The translations under genes and the position numbers were made by a program. Of a stretch of DNA of 60,209 bases, positions 24,791 to 33,412 are shown one piece after another; the first letter of the stretch is position 1; every line of letters begins with the position of its first letter. The DNA lies in NCBI GenBank assembly GCA_035500095.1, contig DATJXN010000010.1, forward strand, positions 1-60,209, read 5' to 3'. The stretch comes from Candidatus Binataceae bacterium. GTDB taxonomy: Bacteria; Desulfobacterota; Binatia; Binatales; Binataceae. The notes below the pieces were generated by a model. It searched no databases and was not told the DNA's origin. It saw nothing but the letters and a program-made list of their open reading frames with translations.

Positions 24791-25723
24791 GTGCATCGAA
24801 TCGTAAGCCTTCTTCCGAGCGCGACCGAAATCGTCTGCGCGCTCGGCTTCGAATCGCAGTTGATCGGCCGCTCGCACGAATGCGACTTCCCGGCCGCCGT
24901 CGCCCGTCTGCCCGCGCTGACCGAGCCCAAGTTCAATCCCGACCGCCCGAGCAGCGAAATCGACCGTGAGGTGCGCCGTATCGTGGGCGAGGCGCTTTCG
25001 GTCTATCGCATCGACGCGCAAAAGCTGCGCGAGCTTGCGCCCGACGTCATCGTCACCCAGTCGCAGTGCGAGGTATGCGCGGTCAGCGAGCGCGACGTCG
25101 AGGATGCGGTCGGAAGCTGGCTCGGCGCGCGGCCGCAAATCGTGTCGCTCGCGCCGTATGGGCTCGCGGACATCTTCGCCGACGTCGAGCGCGTCGCCCG
25201 CGCGCTCGGCGAACCCGCGCGCGGCGGCGAGCTGGTGGGGCGGCTGATGGCGCGGATGGACGCGGTCGCGGCCCGCGCGCGGCGGGCCGCCGCTCGCCCG
25301 ACGCTCGCGTGCATCGAATGGCTCGATCCGTTGATGGCGGCGGGCAACTGGATGCCGGAGATGGTCGCGATGGCGGGCGGCCATAACCTCTTCGGCAGCG
25401 CGGGCGAGCACTCGGGGCGGCTCGAATTCGACGCGCTGCGCGCAGCCGACCCCGACGTGGTGTTGATCGCGCCGTGCGGTTTCAACATGCGGCACACAGT
25501 GACCGAGCTGCCGGCGCTGGCGGCGCGTCCCGGATGGGCCTCGATGCGCGCGGTGCGCGAGGGGCGCGTCTTCGTCGCCGAGGGCAGCCAGTATTTCAAT
25601 CGCCCCGGGCCGCGGATCGCCGAGTCGCTGGAAATTCTCGCCGAGATCCTCCATCCGGAGCTGTTTCAATTCGGCCACGAAGGCGCCGGCTGGTGTCGCG
25701 CGGAGGCCCCGGAAAGCGCGTAA
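24791..25723 (+). CDS. BtuF-like metal-chelate binding protein without signal peptide
   Basis: This 310-residue protein of the periplasmic-binding-protein (helical backbone) class starts HRIVSLLPSATEIVCALGFESQLIGRSHECDFP, followed by VIVTQSQCEVCAVSE and a C-terminal RPGPRIAESLEILAEILHP. Periplasmic relatives bind cobalamin, haem or siderophores for ABC import. Here the mature fold begins at residue 2, so no export signal is present, and no permease is next to it. A cytoplasmic cobalamin- or metal-chelate-binding role is possible. GTG start at 24791, with AAGGAG seven bases upstream. Confidence 0.82.
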   Translation: MHRIVSLLPSATEIVCALGFESQLIGRSHECDFPAAVARLPALTEPKFNPDRPSSEIDREVRRIVGEALSVYRIDAQKLRELAPDVIVTQSQCEVCAVSERDVEDAVGSWLGARPQIVSLAPYGLADIFADVERVARALGEPARGGELVGRLMARMDAVAARARRAAARPTLACIEWLDPLMAAGNWMPEMVAMAGGHNLFGSAGEHSGRLEFDALRAADPDVVLIAPCGFNMRHTVTELPALAARPGWASMRAVREGRVFVAEGSQYFNRPGPRIAESLEILAEILHPELFQFGHEGAGWCRAEAPESA

Positions 25724-25731
25724 GCGGGCGC

Positions 25732-26643
25732 TCAGGCTTTGGGTTTGAGATACGACATGCCGACGCGCGCGGGGGTCAGGCGGATTCCGAACTCGGCGAT
25801 CAGCGGGCCATTGTCGCACCGGTTGTCGGCCACCAGGAAATCGACCGCGTCGCGCGAGAAGACCGGCCGCGGCAGCATCTCGCCCAGCATCCCGGCCATC
25901 CGCATCAGCGCCTCCGGCACGTGAACGACGGGCCGGCGATGGCCGGCAAGCTCCATCATCAGATCGATTAGCTGGTCGAAGTTCATCGGCTCGGGTCCGC
26001 CGATCGCAAACGTGGCGTTGCGCCCGCGTCCTGTTGCCGCCATCGCCACGCACGCGGCAAGGTCTTCGACCGCCACGGGCTGGACGATCTGCTTGCCGCT
26101 GCCGGGGATCGCGAAAATCGGCGCGTATTTGATCGCGCGCGCCAGCAGGTTGGTTACGCGGTCGTCCGCGCCGTAAACCAGCGAGGGGCGAAAGATCGTG
26201 TAGTCGAGGCCCGATTCGCGGATCGCGCGCTCGGCGCGTCCCTTGGCGCGAAAGCCCGGCTGGCGGCTCTGCTCATCGGCAGCGGCGCCGCTGATATAGA
26301 TGACGCGCTCGGCGCCGGCCTTGCGCGCCGCCGCGAGCATCGCGAGAGTTCCGCCGTAGTCCACGCGCTCGAAGGTGAGCCCGCGGCGCGGATTTTCGAT
26401 CGGATAGCCGTCGAACTGGGCCGCGTTGATCGCGACCTGCGCCCCGGCCATGGCCAGCTCCATCGAGGCGGCGTCGGTGACGTCGGCGCGGACGAACTCT
26501 GCGCCGGTCCCGGCAAGCCGGGCGCGCACGGCTTCGGGATTGCGCGTGAGCACGCGCACCCGCGCCGTGTCGCCTAGCCGCCGCACGATCCCGCGGCCGA
26601 TGAAGCCCGAGCCGCCGGCGATCGCGACGGTAATGCGGTCCAT
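25732..26643 (-). CDS. NAD(P)H-binding atypical SDR (NDUFA9-like)
   Basis: A 303-residue atypical SDR starting MDRITVAIAGGSGFIGRGIVRRL, with the GGSGFIGR nucleotide loop. Later it shows VIYISGAAADEQ and DYTIFRPSLVYGADDRVTNLLAR, the pattern of NDUFA9/complex-I-assembly or ubiquinone-related reductases. The C-terminal part (PVVHVPEALMRMAGMLGEM) is typical of the group. These proteins bind NADP(H) and often lack the classical catalytic Lys. It is convergent with the BtuF-like gene at 8 bp. The precise role is unknown. Confidence 0.82.
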   Translation of the reverse strand: MDRITVAIAGGSGFIGRGIVRRLGDTARVRVLTRNPEAVRARLAGTGAEFVRADVTDAASMELAMAGAQVAINAAQFDGYPIENPRRGLTFERVDYGGTLAMLAAARKAGAERVIYISGAAADEQSRQPGFRAKGRAERAIRESGLDYTIFRPSLVYGADDRVTNLLARAIKYAPIFAIPGSGKQIVQPVAVEDLAACVAMAATGRGRNATFAIGGPEPMNFDQLIDLMMELAGHRRPVVHVPEALMRMAGMLGEMLPRPVFSRDAVDFLVADNRCDNGPLIAEFGIRLTPARVGMSYLKPKA

Positions 26644-26744
26644 TTCAGATTCCCGTGTGGTTTCGGATTCTCGCCTTGCCGATATTCGGTCGCGGATCCG
26701 CGGACCTGATGCGCGGGCCGGCGGGTCGGCGGAAACGGGCCGAG

Positions 26745-27770
26745 CTATGATGCCCGCCGGCGGCGGACGCGGGTGCGCCGGCGCCGCGGCCGCATCGGCG
26801 CGGCGGCCTCGGCGTCGTGTGCGCCGAAAGATGCATCAGAAGATGCGGCGCTCACGTCCAAGTCGCTGCTATTCGCCGGGTCGAGCGGCGTCAGGTGAAA
26901 GCGCGAGACTTCGGGCCGGCAATTGATCCGGATTCTCAGCCAGTACGTGCCGAGACCGCGATTGGTATAGATGTAGAAATCGCGGTAGCGATTCAGCCCC
27001 GAATAAAATTGCTTGCCAATCCGCAAGAGCTTGAGCGGCGAGCCGTAAAACGGCAGCCGCACCACGCCGCCATGCGTATGCCCCGAGAGCATCACTCCCG
27101 GCCTTAGATGGCGCACGTAGAGCGCGGTGTCCGGGTTGTGCGCGAGCAGCATCGTGCATTCTTCCGGGCGCACCCGCGCGAACGCGCGCGAGGGTTCGGC
27201 GCGCCGCGACCACAGGTCGTCGATTCCGACCACGACCAGCGGCTGGCCGCGGACGTGTAAGCGATGGCTTTCGTTGGCGAGCACGCGGACGCCGGCCTGC
27301 TCGAGCGCGCCGGTTATGCGCTCGACCGAGGACCAATGGTCGTGATTGCCCGCGACCGCGAAAGTGCCGAGCCGCGGCCTGAGCGCGCTCATGGCGTCGC
27401 GAAATCCCGTCAGATAGCGGCGCATCGTCTCCGGGCCGGTGAAGTAATCGCCGGTCAGGAAAATCAGGTCGGGGCGCTGCGCGTTGGCCGCTTCGACCGC
27501 CAGCACCAGGCGCTCGAGGTCTTCGTCGCGATCGACGTGCAGGTCGCTCAACTGGCAGGCGACGATCCCCTCCAGCGCGGCAGGCAGGCCGCGCACCGGG
27601 AGGCGGATGCGCGTGACATCTATCTCATCAAGCGTCCGGCGCCAGATACGGTGAAGCGGGCGGAGCGCGATGGATGGCTTGGAACGGCGCGCGCGCCGCG
27701 GCTGCTCTTTCGCAGTCTCGGCCCCCAGTACGTTCGCTGCAGAATCGGCCTTCGCCATCAGGGCACTCAT
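26745..27770 (-). CDS. Calcineurin-like metallophosphoesterase
   Basis: A 341-residue metallophosphoesterase with the full metal-site series: QLSDLHV near residue 73, FLTGDYF, VAGNHDHWS, and LSGHTHGGVVRLP. It resembles the YkuE/UDP-2,3-diacylglucosamine-type phosphoesterases, which act on lipid or nucleotide phosphates. The N-terminal 50 residues are basic and lack a clear signal helix; the C-terminal tail is Ala- then Arg-rich. The start codon lies within the sequence TAATATG at the HAD gene stop, so the two are translationally coupled. Confidence 0.88.
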   Translation of the reverse strand: MSALMAKADSAANVLGAETAKEQPRRARRSKPSIALRPLHRIWRRTLDEIDVTRIRLPVRGLPAALEGIVACQLSDLHVDRDEDLERLVLAVEAANAQRPDLIFLTGDYFTGPETMRRYLTGFRDAMSALRPRLGTFAVAGNHDHWSSVERITGALEQAGVRVLANESHRLHVRGQPLVVVGIDDLWSRRAEPSRAFARVRPEECTMLLAHNPDTALYVRHLRPGVMLSGHTHGGVVRLPFYGSPLKLLRIGKQFYSGLNRYRDFYIYTNRGLGTYWLRIRINCRPEVSRFHLTPLDPANSSDLDVSAASSDASFGAHDAEAAAPMRPRRRRTRVRRRRAS

Positions 27771-27771
27771 A

Positions 27772-28563
27772 TTAGAATATTTCGCGGAGAACGCGAACCT
27801 TCGTAATCACGGTAACGCGCTCGTCGTCGAGGTCGATTTCCTCGTGCTCCAGTTCCCAGGTGTGGGGATGGGGGATGAAGATGGCGCGCAGACCCGCGCG
27901 CAAGGCCGGGTTGATGTCCGAGCGGGGACTGTTGCCGATCATGAACGTGCGCGCGCGGTCGAGTCCGGCTGTCTCGACCAGCTGCCGGTACGCGGCTTCG
28001 TCCTTCTCCGGCGGCACTTCGACGTGGCTGAAATGGTGCCGCAGCCCCGAGCGCTCGAGCTTGCGCATCTGTTCGCGCGGGTGCCCCTTGGTGAAGAGGA
28101 TCAGATGATGGCGCGCGGCGAGTTCGGCTAACGTCTGCGCGACGTCGGGCAGCAATGCGCATTCACGCGCAAGGAAATCCTCGGCGATACGCTCGACCGC
28201 CGCGACGACCGCGTCGCGCTCGCCCGGCGGCGCGACGTCCGCCGCGACCGTCCGCATCAGCACCACGAACGGCGCGCGCCCGTAGCCGTGGCTCTTGATA
28301 ATTTCGAGTTCGCGCCGGCGAAGCGCTGCGCGCACCGCCGCCGTCTCGCCCGCACCCGCCGCAACCAGTTCGGCGACGAAGCGCGCCTCGGCCTCGAGGA
28401 AATGGATGTTGGAATCCCACAACGTGTCGTCGGCATCGAAGATGAGATGGAGCGGGCGGCCGTCGCCGAGCGGCTTTGGCCGGCGCTGCTGATCCGGATG
28501 CGGCGCCGCTTGCGCGGCGTCCTCTCGCGGACGATCCCGTGTTGGGGAGGGTGATTTGCTCAA
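27772..28563 (-). CDS. HAD-superfamily hydrolase
   Basis: A 263-residue HAD phosphatase. Motif I is HLIFDADDTLWDSN (two Asp nucleophile/acid), motif II is LILFTKGHP, motif III supplies Lys in the HVEVPPEKDEAAY region and motif IV is FMIGNSPRSDINPA. The sequence resembles the YjjG/phosphoglycolate-type small-molecule phosphatases with an alpha-helical cap. A proline- and basic-rich N-terminal segment of about 35 residues precedes the domain. It directly precedes the metallophosphoesterase gene, and both predict phosphate ester removal. Confidence 0.87.
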   Translation of the reverse strand: MSKSPSPTRDRPREDAAQAAPHPDQQRRPKPLGDGRPLHLIFDADDTLWDSNIHFLEAEARFVAELVAAGAGETAAVRAALRRRELEIIKSHGYGRAPFVVLMRTVAADVAPPGERDAVVAAVERIAEDFLARECALLPDVAQTLAELAARHHLILFTKGHPREQMRKLERSGLRHHFSHVEVPPEKDEAAYRQLVETAGLDRARTFMIGNSPRSDINPALRAGLRAIFIPHPHTWELEHEEIDLDDERVTVITKVRVLREIF

Positions 28564-28581
28564 GGCACGAAATGCGCGAGC

Positions 28582-29745
28582 CTAACGCAGCGGGCGGAAG
28601 AACGCGCGAATATCCTCGACCAGTTTAACCGGCTCCTCCATCGGGGCAAAGTGGCCGCCCGAGTCGAACACCGTCCAGCGCTTGAGATTGTAGTAACCCT
28701 CGGCCCAGCGCCGGGGCATCATGATGATCTCGTTGTGGAACACAGCGGCCGCGGTCGGCGCCTCGACCACCGGATGACGGTCATGCGCGGGGCGCCAGGG
28801 ATTATGGATCGCCTCGTAGTAGTAGCGCGCGGAAGTCCCGTAGCTTTGCGTCGCCCAGTAGAGCGTCATCGTGGTGAGCAGTTCGTCGCGGGTGAAACGG
28901 CTCTCGACGTTGCCGCCGCAATCGCTCCACGCGCGGCGCTTGTCCAGCAGCCAGGAGCATAGGCCCGCCGGCGAATCGTTAAGCCCGAACGCGATCGTCT
29001 GCGGGCGCGTGAGTTGGATCGCTGAGTAGCCGCTGCCCTCGGAGAAGAACTTCATCGTGCGCTCGTGCCATCCTTCTTCACCCGGCCCGTAGAGCGAGGC
29101 GTCAGGCATCTTGCCGAGGAACGCACTCAGCGGCACCAGCAGATGGATATGCACGCCGTACAAAAGCTCCGCGTACTTGTGCCCGAGCTGCGCGGAGACG
29201 AGAGCGCCCCAATCGCCGCCCTGGGCGGCGAATTTTTTGTAGCCCAGCACGTCGCGCATCAGGGCGACCCACAAATCCGCCGTGCGCCAGTAGTTTATCC
29301 CGGTGGCCATAAGCGGCGTCGAAAATCCGTAACCGGGCAGCGACGGCACGATGACGTCAAACGCGTCGGCCGGGTCGCCGCCAAATGCGGCCGGGTCGGC
29401 GAGCGGACCGATAACCTTGTGAAAATCATAGAACGTCCACGGCCATCCGTGGCTCATGATAATCGGAATCGGATGCGGCCCTTTGCCGGGCTCGTGGACG
29501 AAGTGGATCGGGATGCCCTCGATGCGAGTCGTGTAGTGATGGAAGGAGTTGATCTGGCGCTCGGCGCGGCGCCAGTCGTAACCGTCGATCCAGTATTCGA
29601 TGAGGCGCTTCAGATAGTCGCCGTTGGTGCCGTATTCCCATCCATCATTGGCGAAGTCGGCGGCGAAGCGCGTCCCCTTGAGCCGTTCCTTGAGATCGCG
29701 CAGGGTCTCGTCCGGAATCGCAACGGTAAACGGTTCTTTCGTCAT
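28582..29745 (-). CDS. Epoxide hydrolase (alpha/beta-hydrolase, EHN type)
   Basis: About 387 residues. The N-terminal lid (EHN) domain contains FAADFANDGWEYGTNGDYLKRL. The hydrolase core has HGWPW (oxyanion hole, residues 99-103), GGDWGA with nucleophile Asp178, and GGHFAPMEEP with the catalytic His near the end. These enzymes open epoxides to diols and are common in degraders of alkenes, terpenes and sterols. The ATG at 29745 follows GAGGAG by eight bases. It is divergent from the MaoC-like gene across a 180-bp region with repeated operator-like sites. Confidence 0.9.
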   Translation of the reverse strand: MTKEPFTVAIPDETLRDLKERLKGTRFAADFANDGWEYGTNGDYLKRLIEYWIDGYDWRRAERQINSFHHYTTRIEGIPIHFVHEPGKGPHPIPIIMSHGWPWTFYDFHKVIGPLADPAAFGGDPADAFDVIVPSLPGYGFSTPLMATGINYWRTADLWVALMRDVLGYKKFAAQGGDWGALVSAQLGHKYAELLYGVHIHLLVPLSAFLGKMPDASLYGPGEEGWHERTMKFFSEGSGYSAIQLTRPQTIAFGLNDSPAGLCSWLLDKRRAWSDCGGNVESRFTRDELLTTMTLYWATQSYGTSARYYYEAIHNPWRPAHDRHPVVEAPTAAAVFHNEIIMMPRRWAEGYYNLKRWTVFDSGGHFAPMEEPVKLVEDIRAFFRPLR

Positions 29746-29846
29746 GGCGTCGGCTCCTCGCTTGGTCACGCGAGGATGCTATCGCCGGGTGCGCGAGCGA
29801 GGCAATCGTAGGCGATGTTTGAGCAAGCGCACGAAGATCGGCCAAT

Positions 29847-29888
29847 ATGTCGAGACATCGGGAACGTCGAGCCAGGATGTCGAAACAC
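29847..29888. promoter_or_regulatory. Candidate tandem operator between divergent catabolic genes
   Basis: ATGTCGAGACAT (29847-29858) is an inverted repeat, ATGTC and GACAT around GA. A near copy, ATGTCGAAACAC, lies exactly 30 bp later (29877-29888), with a GTCGAG half-site between them at 29866. The spacing of about three helical turns and the position between the epoxide hydrolase and MaoC-like genes suggest a dimeric TetR-like repressor. No matching regulator gene is adjacent. Confidence 0.45.
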
Positions 29889-29926
29889 GATCGATCGTAC
29901 CGAGGGACAAGAGGAGCGACCCATTC

Positions 29927-31063
29927 ATGGCGGAACCGCAGCAGCGCTTTTCATTGATCACCGACAAGAGCATCGCCGACCTGCGTAAATTGCTGGGCGT
30001 GCCGATCGAGGATTCGCTCGAGCCGTGGTGCTATGAGGCGACGCGCGACAATATCCGCCATTGGGCGCATGGCATCGGCGACGACAATCCGCTGTGGTGC
30101 GAGCCGCGATACGCGGCAAAGATGCAGACCACCGCCGCGGCGCCGCCGTCGTTTATTTTCGCGCTCAACCGCTCGTTCAGCGGATACGTGGGCGGATTGC
30201 CGGGCGTGCATGCCATGTTCGCCGGCATCGACGTGACGTGGCATCGGCCGCTGCTGCTTGGCGACCAGTTCACGACCAAGGCCTGGTTGAAGGACCTGGT
30301 CGAGCATCAGACGCGCTTCGCCGGCCGCGCCATTCAACAGATATATCGATGCGAATTTTACAATCAGCGCGACGAGATCGTCGCCGAGGGCGATAGCTGG
30401 TGCTTTCGCACCGAGCGCGACACCGCGCGCGAACGCGGCACCAAATACGAAGAGACCAAGCAGAAGCCGCCGGTCCACTATTCGCGGGAAGACCTGGCGA
30501 AGATTTTCGCCCTCTACGAAGCCGAGGAAATCCGCGGCACCAATTCGCGCTATATCGAAGACGTGAAGCCCGGCGACAGGCTGCAAACGATGGCCAAGGG
30601 ACCGATGACCGTCACCGGGTTCATCGCGTTCGCGCAGGGATGGGGCGGGCTCTATATCCGCGCCAACAAGCTCGCATGGAAGCAACTGCAAAAGCATCCC
30701 GGCGTCGGTATCCCCAACAAGTTCGGCATCCCCGACGTGCCCGAGCGCGTGCACTGGGAGGATGACCTCGCGACGCTCGTCGGAACGCCGGCGGCGTACG
30801 ATTACGGACCGGAGCGCTGCTCGTGGATGTCGCATCAGTTGACCAACTGGATGGGCGACGCGGGATTTTTGCGCCATCTGTCGGTCGAGATTCGCCGCCA
30901 CAACCCGGTCGGCGACACGCTCTACATCAACGGCGAGGTGACGCGCGTCTTCAGCGAGGACGGCGCGCACTACGCCGAGGTCGCGCAGACCGCGACCAAC
31001 CAGGACGGCGAACTGTCGGTGCGGGCGAAGGGCGTCGTGCGTCTGCCTTCGCGATCCAGGTAA
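29927..31063 (+). CDS. MaoC-like (hot-dog) dehydratase domain protein, two domains
   Basis: About 378 residues with two hot-dog folds. The N-terminal domain has ATRDNIRHWAHGIGDDNPLWCEPRYAA, the standard FAS1_DH/MaoC substrate-binding and catalytic region (Asp and nearby His). The second domain starts near residue 190 with RYIEDVKPGDRLQTMAKGPMTVTGFIAFAQGWGG. Such proteins hydrate 2-enoyl-CoA in sterol, fatty-acid or aromatic degradation. The start is set at the ATG behind GAGGAG at 29911. It is divergent from the epoxide hydrolase gene, and the two probably share regulation and a pathway. Confidence 0.85.
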   Translation: MAEPQQRFSLITDKSIADLRKLLGVPIEDSLEPWCYEATRDNIRHWAHGIGDDNPLWCEPRYAAKMQTTAAAPPSFIFALNRSFSGYVGGLPGVHAMFAGIDVTWHRPLLLGDQFTTKAWLKDLVEHQTRFAGRAIQQIYRCEFYNQRDEIVAEGDSWCFRTERDTARERGTKYEETKQKPPVHYSREDLAKIFALYEAEEIRGTNSRYIEDVKPGDRLQTMAKGPMTVTGFIAFAQGWGGLYIRANKLAWKQLQKHPGVGIPNKFGIPDVPERVHWEDDLATLVGTPAAYDYGPERCSWMSHQLTNWMGDAGFLRHLSVEIRRHNPVGDTLYINGEVTRVFSEDGAHYAEVAQTATNQDGELSVRAKGVVRLPSRSR

Positions 31064-31110
31064 GGGCGGCCCGCCGGCGCGCCCGGACGGCGCTATTCGG
31101 GCCGCGCGCG

Positions 31111-31413
31111 CTACTGCTTCATGCGCGGATCGTCGGCCGACACGCACATCGCGGCGCGCGAGCTTTCCCACAGTGCCCGGTCGCGTGCGCTGCTGCCGGG
31201 TCCAGCCTTGACTGCGTCGTCGAAGTCGTTGTGGCGCTGCGCTTCGCACTTTTCGCGCGTCGGGTAGGTGCCGAAGTTGGTCCACGCCGGCAGCGGCGCG
31301 TTGACGTAGGCGCGGGTCGAGAGCAGCTTGTGCTTCGAGTTGTAGTTTTCGTACATCGGCGGCGCGATCAGGCACCATCCCGCCAGAAGAATCGCTGCAT
31401 GACAGGGTTTCAT
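31111..31413 (-). CDS. Small exported or membrane-anchored hypothetical protein
   Basis: About 100 residues with a hydrophobic N-terminus (MKPCHAAILLAGWCLIAPP) that could be a signal anchor, then a hydrophilic domain with two cysteines (TREKCEAQRHNDFDDAV and RAAMCVSADDP) that might form a disulfide outside the cytoplasm. The family is not recognised. The ATG at 31413 lies four bases past the stop of the ABC ATPase gene, so it appears to be the last gene of that importer operon. An in-frame start nine codons upstream would overlap the ATPase gene. Confidence 0.6.
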   Translation of the reverse strand: MKPCHAAILLAGWCLIAPPMYENYNSKHKLLSTRAYVNAPLPAWTNFGTYPTREKCEAQRHNDFDDAVKAGPGSSARDRALWESSRAAMCVSADDPRMKQ

Positions 31414-31417
31414 TTCT

Positions 31418-32266
31418 TCACCGCTTAAGCGGGCCGGCACCGGGCAATACGGCGAGCGCGCCGGTTTTCGGATTGCGTCCGACGTAAACTTCGGTTTCGT
31501 AAACCTCGCGCAGTTTCTCTTCGGTCAGGACCTCGTCCGGCGCGCCCCAGCCGATCGCGCGGCCGTTCTTGAGCAGCAGGACGCGATCGGCATAGAGCGC
31601 CGCCGCGTTCAGATCGTGCAGCGTCGCAACCACGGCGAGCCCGCGCTCGGCGCGCAATTCACCGAAGCGCCCGAAAATGTCGGCGACGTGGCGCAGGTCG
31701 AGATGGGCGGTGGGCTCGTCGAGGAGCGCCACGCGCGGCTCCTGCGCAAGCGCGCGCGCAAGGAATACCCGTTTGCGCTCGCCGCCCGAAAGCTCCTGGA
31801 TCGGCCGTGTGGCGAGCGCGAGCAGATCGAAGTGCTCGAGCGCCTCGCGCGCGAGCATCAGGTCGCCGCGGTTTTCGAAATGAAACGATCCGAGATGCGG
31901 CGCGCGGCCCATCAACACTACTTCGAGCACGGTGAACGAGAAGGCGACCGAATTTTCCTGGCCGACGAAGGCGAGGCGGCGCGCGAGCGCCCGCCGTTCG
32001 AGAGAGGCCAGCGGCACGCCAAGCAACTCGACCGTCCCCTGCCACGGATCGAGCGAGCCGCAGAGCAATCGGAGCAGGGTGGACTTGCCCGCGCCGTTGG
32101 GGCCGACGATCGCCAGCATCTCGCCCGCCGCGACTTCCAAAGACACGCCGTGGAGCACGGCGCGCTCGCCGTACCCGCCGACCAGGTTGGAGGCGCGGAG
32201 CGCCGGCGCGGTGGCGCCGGCCGGGGCGTGCGGCGCGATCGAAGGCGAAGGCTGAACGTCGGTCAT
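31418..32266 (-). CDS. ABC transporter ATP-binding protein, FecE/BtuD type
   Basis: A 282-residue ATPase with Walker A GPNGAGKST, Q-loop FVGQEN, signature LSGGERKR, Walker B VALLDEPTAHLD and switch His in TLHDL. The sequence is of the FepC/BtuD class serving haem, siderophore or cobalamin importers. It lies 45 bp after the permease gene, in the order binding protein - permease - ATPase. It would sit on the cytoplasmic face as a dimer on the permease pair. The exact metal chelate is not resolved. Confidence 0.92.
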   Translation of the reverse strand: MTDVQPSPSIAPHAPAGATAPALRASNLVGGYGERAVLHGVSLEVAAGEMLAIVGPNGAGKSTLLRLLCGSLDPWQGTVELLGVPLASLERRALARRLAFVGQENSVAFSFTVLEVVLMGRAPHLGSFHFENRGDLMLAREALEHFDLLALATRPIQELSGGERKRVFLARALAQEPRVALLDEPTAHLDLRHVADIFGRFGELRAERGLAVVATLHDLNAAALYADRVLLLKNGRAIGWGAPDEVLTEEKLREVYETEVYVGRNPKTGALAVLPGAGPLKR

Positions 32267-32311
32267 CTGATGCGATTCCTTGGCGCGATCCCTTGGGCGC
32301 GATCCTCGGGC

Positions 32312-33412
32312 TCAGAGCGCGAGCGGTCCGCGTCCCTCGCGGCGCAGCATATAGATGAAGAACGGACCGCCGCAGAGCGCGGTGATCGCGCCCACCGGCA
32401 ACTCGCTCGGCGCGATCGCTACTCGCGCGACCAGGTCGGCAATCACCAGGAACGCCGCGCCGCCGAGGAACGACGCAGGCAGGAGCAAGCGATGGTCGGC
32501 GCCGAAGGCGAGGCGCAACATGTGCGGCACGATCAGGCCGACGAAGGAGATGATGCCGCTGACCGACACCGCCGCTGCGATCATCACCGAGGTCGCGATG
32601 AAGATCATCCGGCGCATCGGATCGACGTCCACGCCGAGCTGGCTCGCGGCCTCGTCGCCGAGGCTGAGCAGATTCAGGTCGCGCGCATGCGCCATCAGCA
32701 CCGCGAATCCCGCGGCGCCCAGCAGGGCCACCATCGCGATCTCGCCGTAGGTCGGCGCCTCCAGGCTGCCCATCAGCCAGAAAACGATGTCGTGGACGTA
32801 GTAGTAATTGACCACGCTGTTGACCATCATGATGGCGGCGCCCCAGATCGAATTGAAGATCACCCCGACGAGCAGCAGCGTGAACGGCTCGAGCCGCCCG
32901 TCAACCACGGCCAGACGATAAACCACCGCGGTCGAGAGCAGCGCCGCGCCGAACGCGCAGAGCGGCACCGTCGTCACCGCGGCGGTGCGGCCGGCGACGA
33001 ACACCAGCGCGACGATCGCGCCGAAGGCGCCGCCGCCCGAGATGCCGAGGATGCCGCCCTCGGCGAGCGGATTGCGCACCAGCGCCTGCAGCGCCGCGCC
33101 GACCGCGGCCAGCGCGGCACCGACCGCCGCGCCCATCAGGACGCGCGGCAGGCGCGCGCTGAAGAAGATCGCATGATCGGGGCTGCGCGGCTCGGAGAGA
33201 GCGCGCAGCAGGCTGATATGGACGGTGCCGAAGGCGGCCGCGACGACGGCGCTCAGCAGCACCAGGAGCGCAAGCGCGCCGAGCGTGAGCGTCATCCGGG
33301 CGCGCGTCAGATGCGCGGCGGAGAGATCTTCGATGGCGGCCGGCGCAAGCGCGGCGCCGCTGAAGCGCGCGGGCGCCGGGGGCGCGGAAATCCCCGCGGG
33401 TTCGTTCGTCAT
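32312..33412 (-). CDS. FecCD/BtuC-family ABC transporter permease
   Basis: About 366 residues with roughly ten hydrophobic helices and family hallmarks LPRVLMGAAVGAALAAVGAALQALVRNPLAEGGILGISGGGAFG (residue stretch quoted only in part as LPRVLMGAAVGAALAAVGAA) and GIISFVGLIVPHMLRLAFG. This permease class imports iron-siderophores, haem or vitamin B12. The ATG at 33412 overlaps the stop of the binding-protein gene by four bases (ATGA type), showing translational coupling. A soluble N-terminal extension of about 35 residues precedes the first helix. Confidence 0.92.
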   Translation of the reverse strand: MTNEPAGISAPPAPARFSGAALAPAAIEDLSAAHLTRARMTLTLGALALLVLLSAVVAAAFGTVHISLLRALSEPRSPDHAIFFSARLPRVLMGAAVGAALAAVGAALQALVRNPLAEGGILGISGGGAFGAIVALVFVAGRTAAVTTVPLCAFGAALLSTAVVYRLAVVDGRLEPFTLLLVGVIFNSIWGAAIMMVNSVVNYYYVHDIVFWLMGSLEAPTYGEIAMVALLGAAGFAVLMAHARDLNLLSLGDEAASQLGVDVDPMRRMIFIATSVMIAAAVSVSGIISFVGLIVPHMLRLAFGADHRLLLPASFLGGAAFLVIADLVARVAIAPSELPVGAITALCGGPFFIYMLRREGRGPLAL

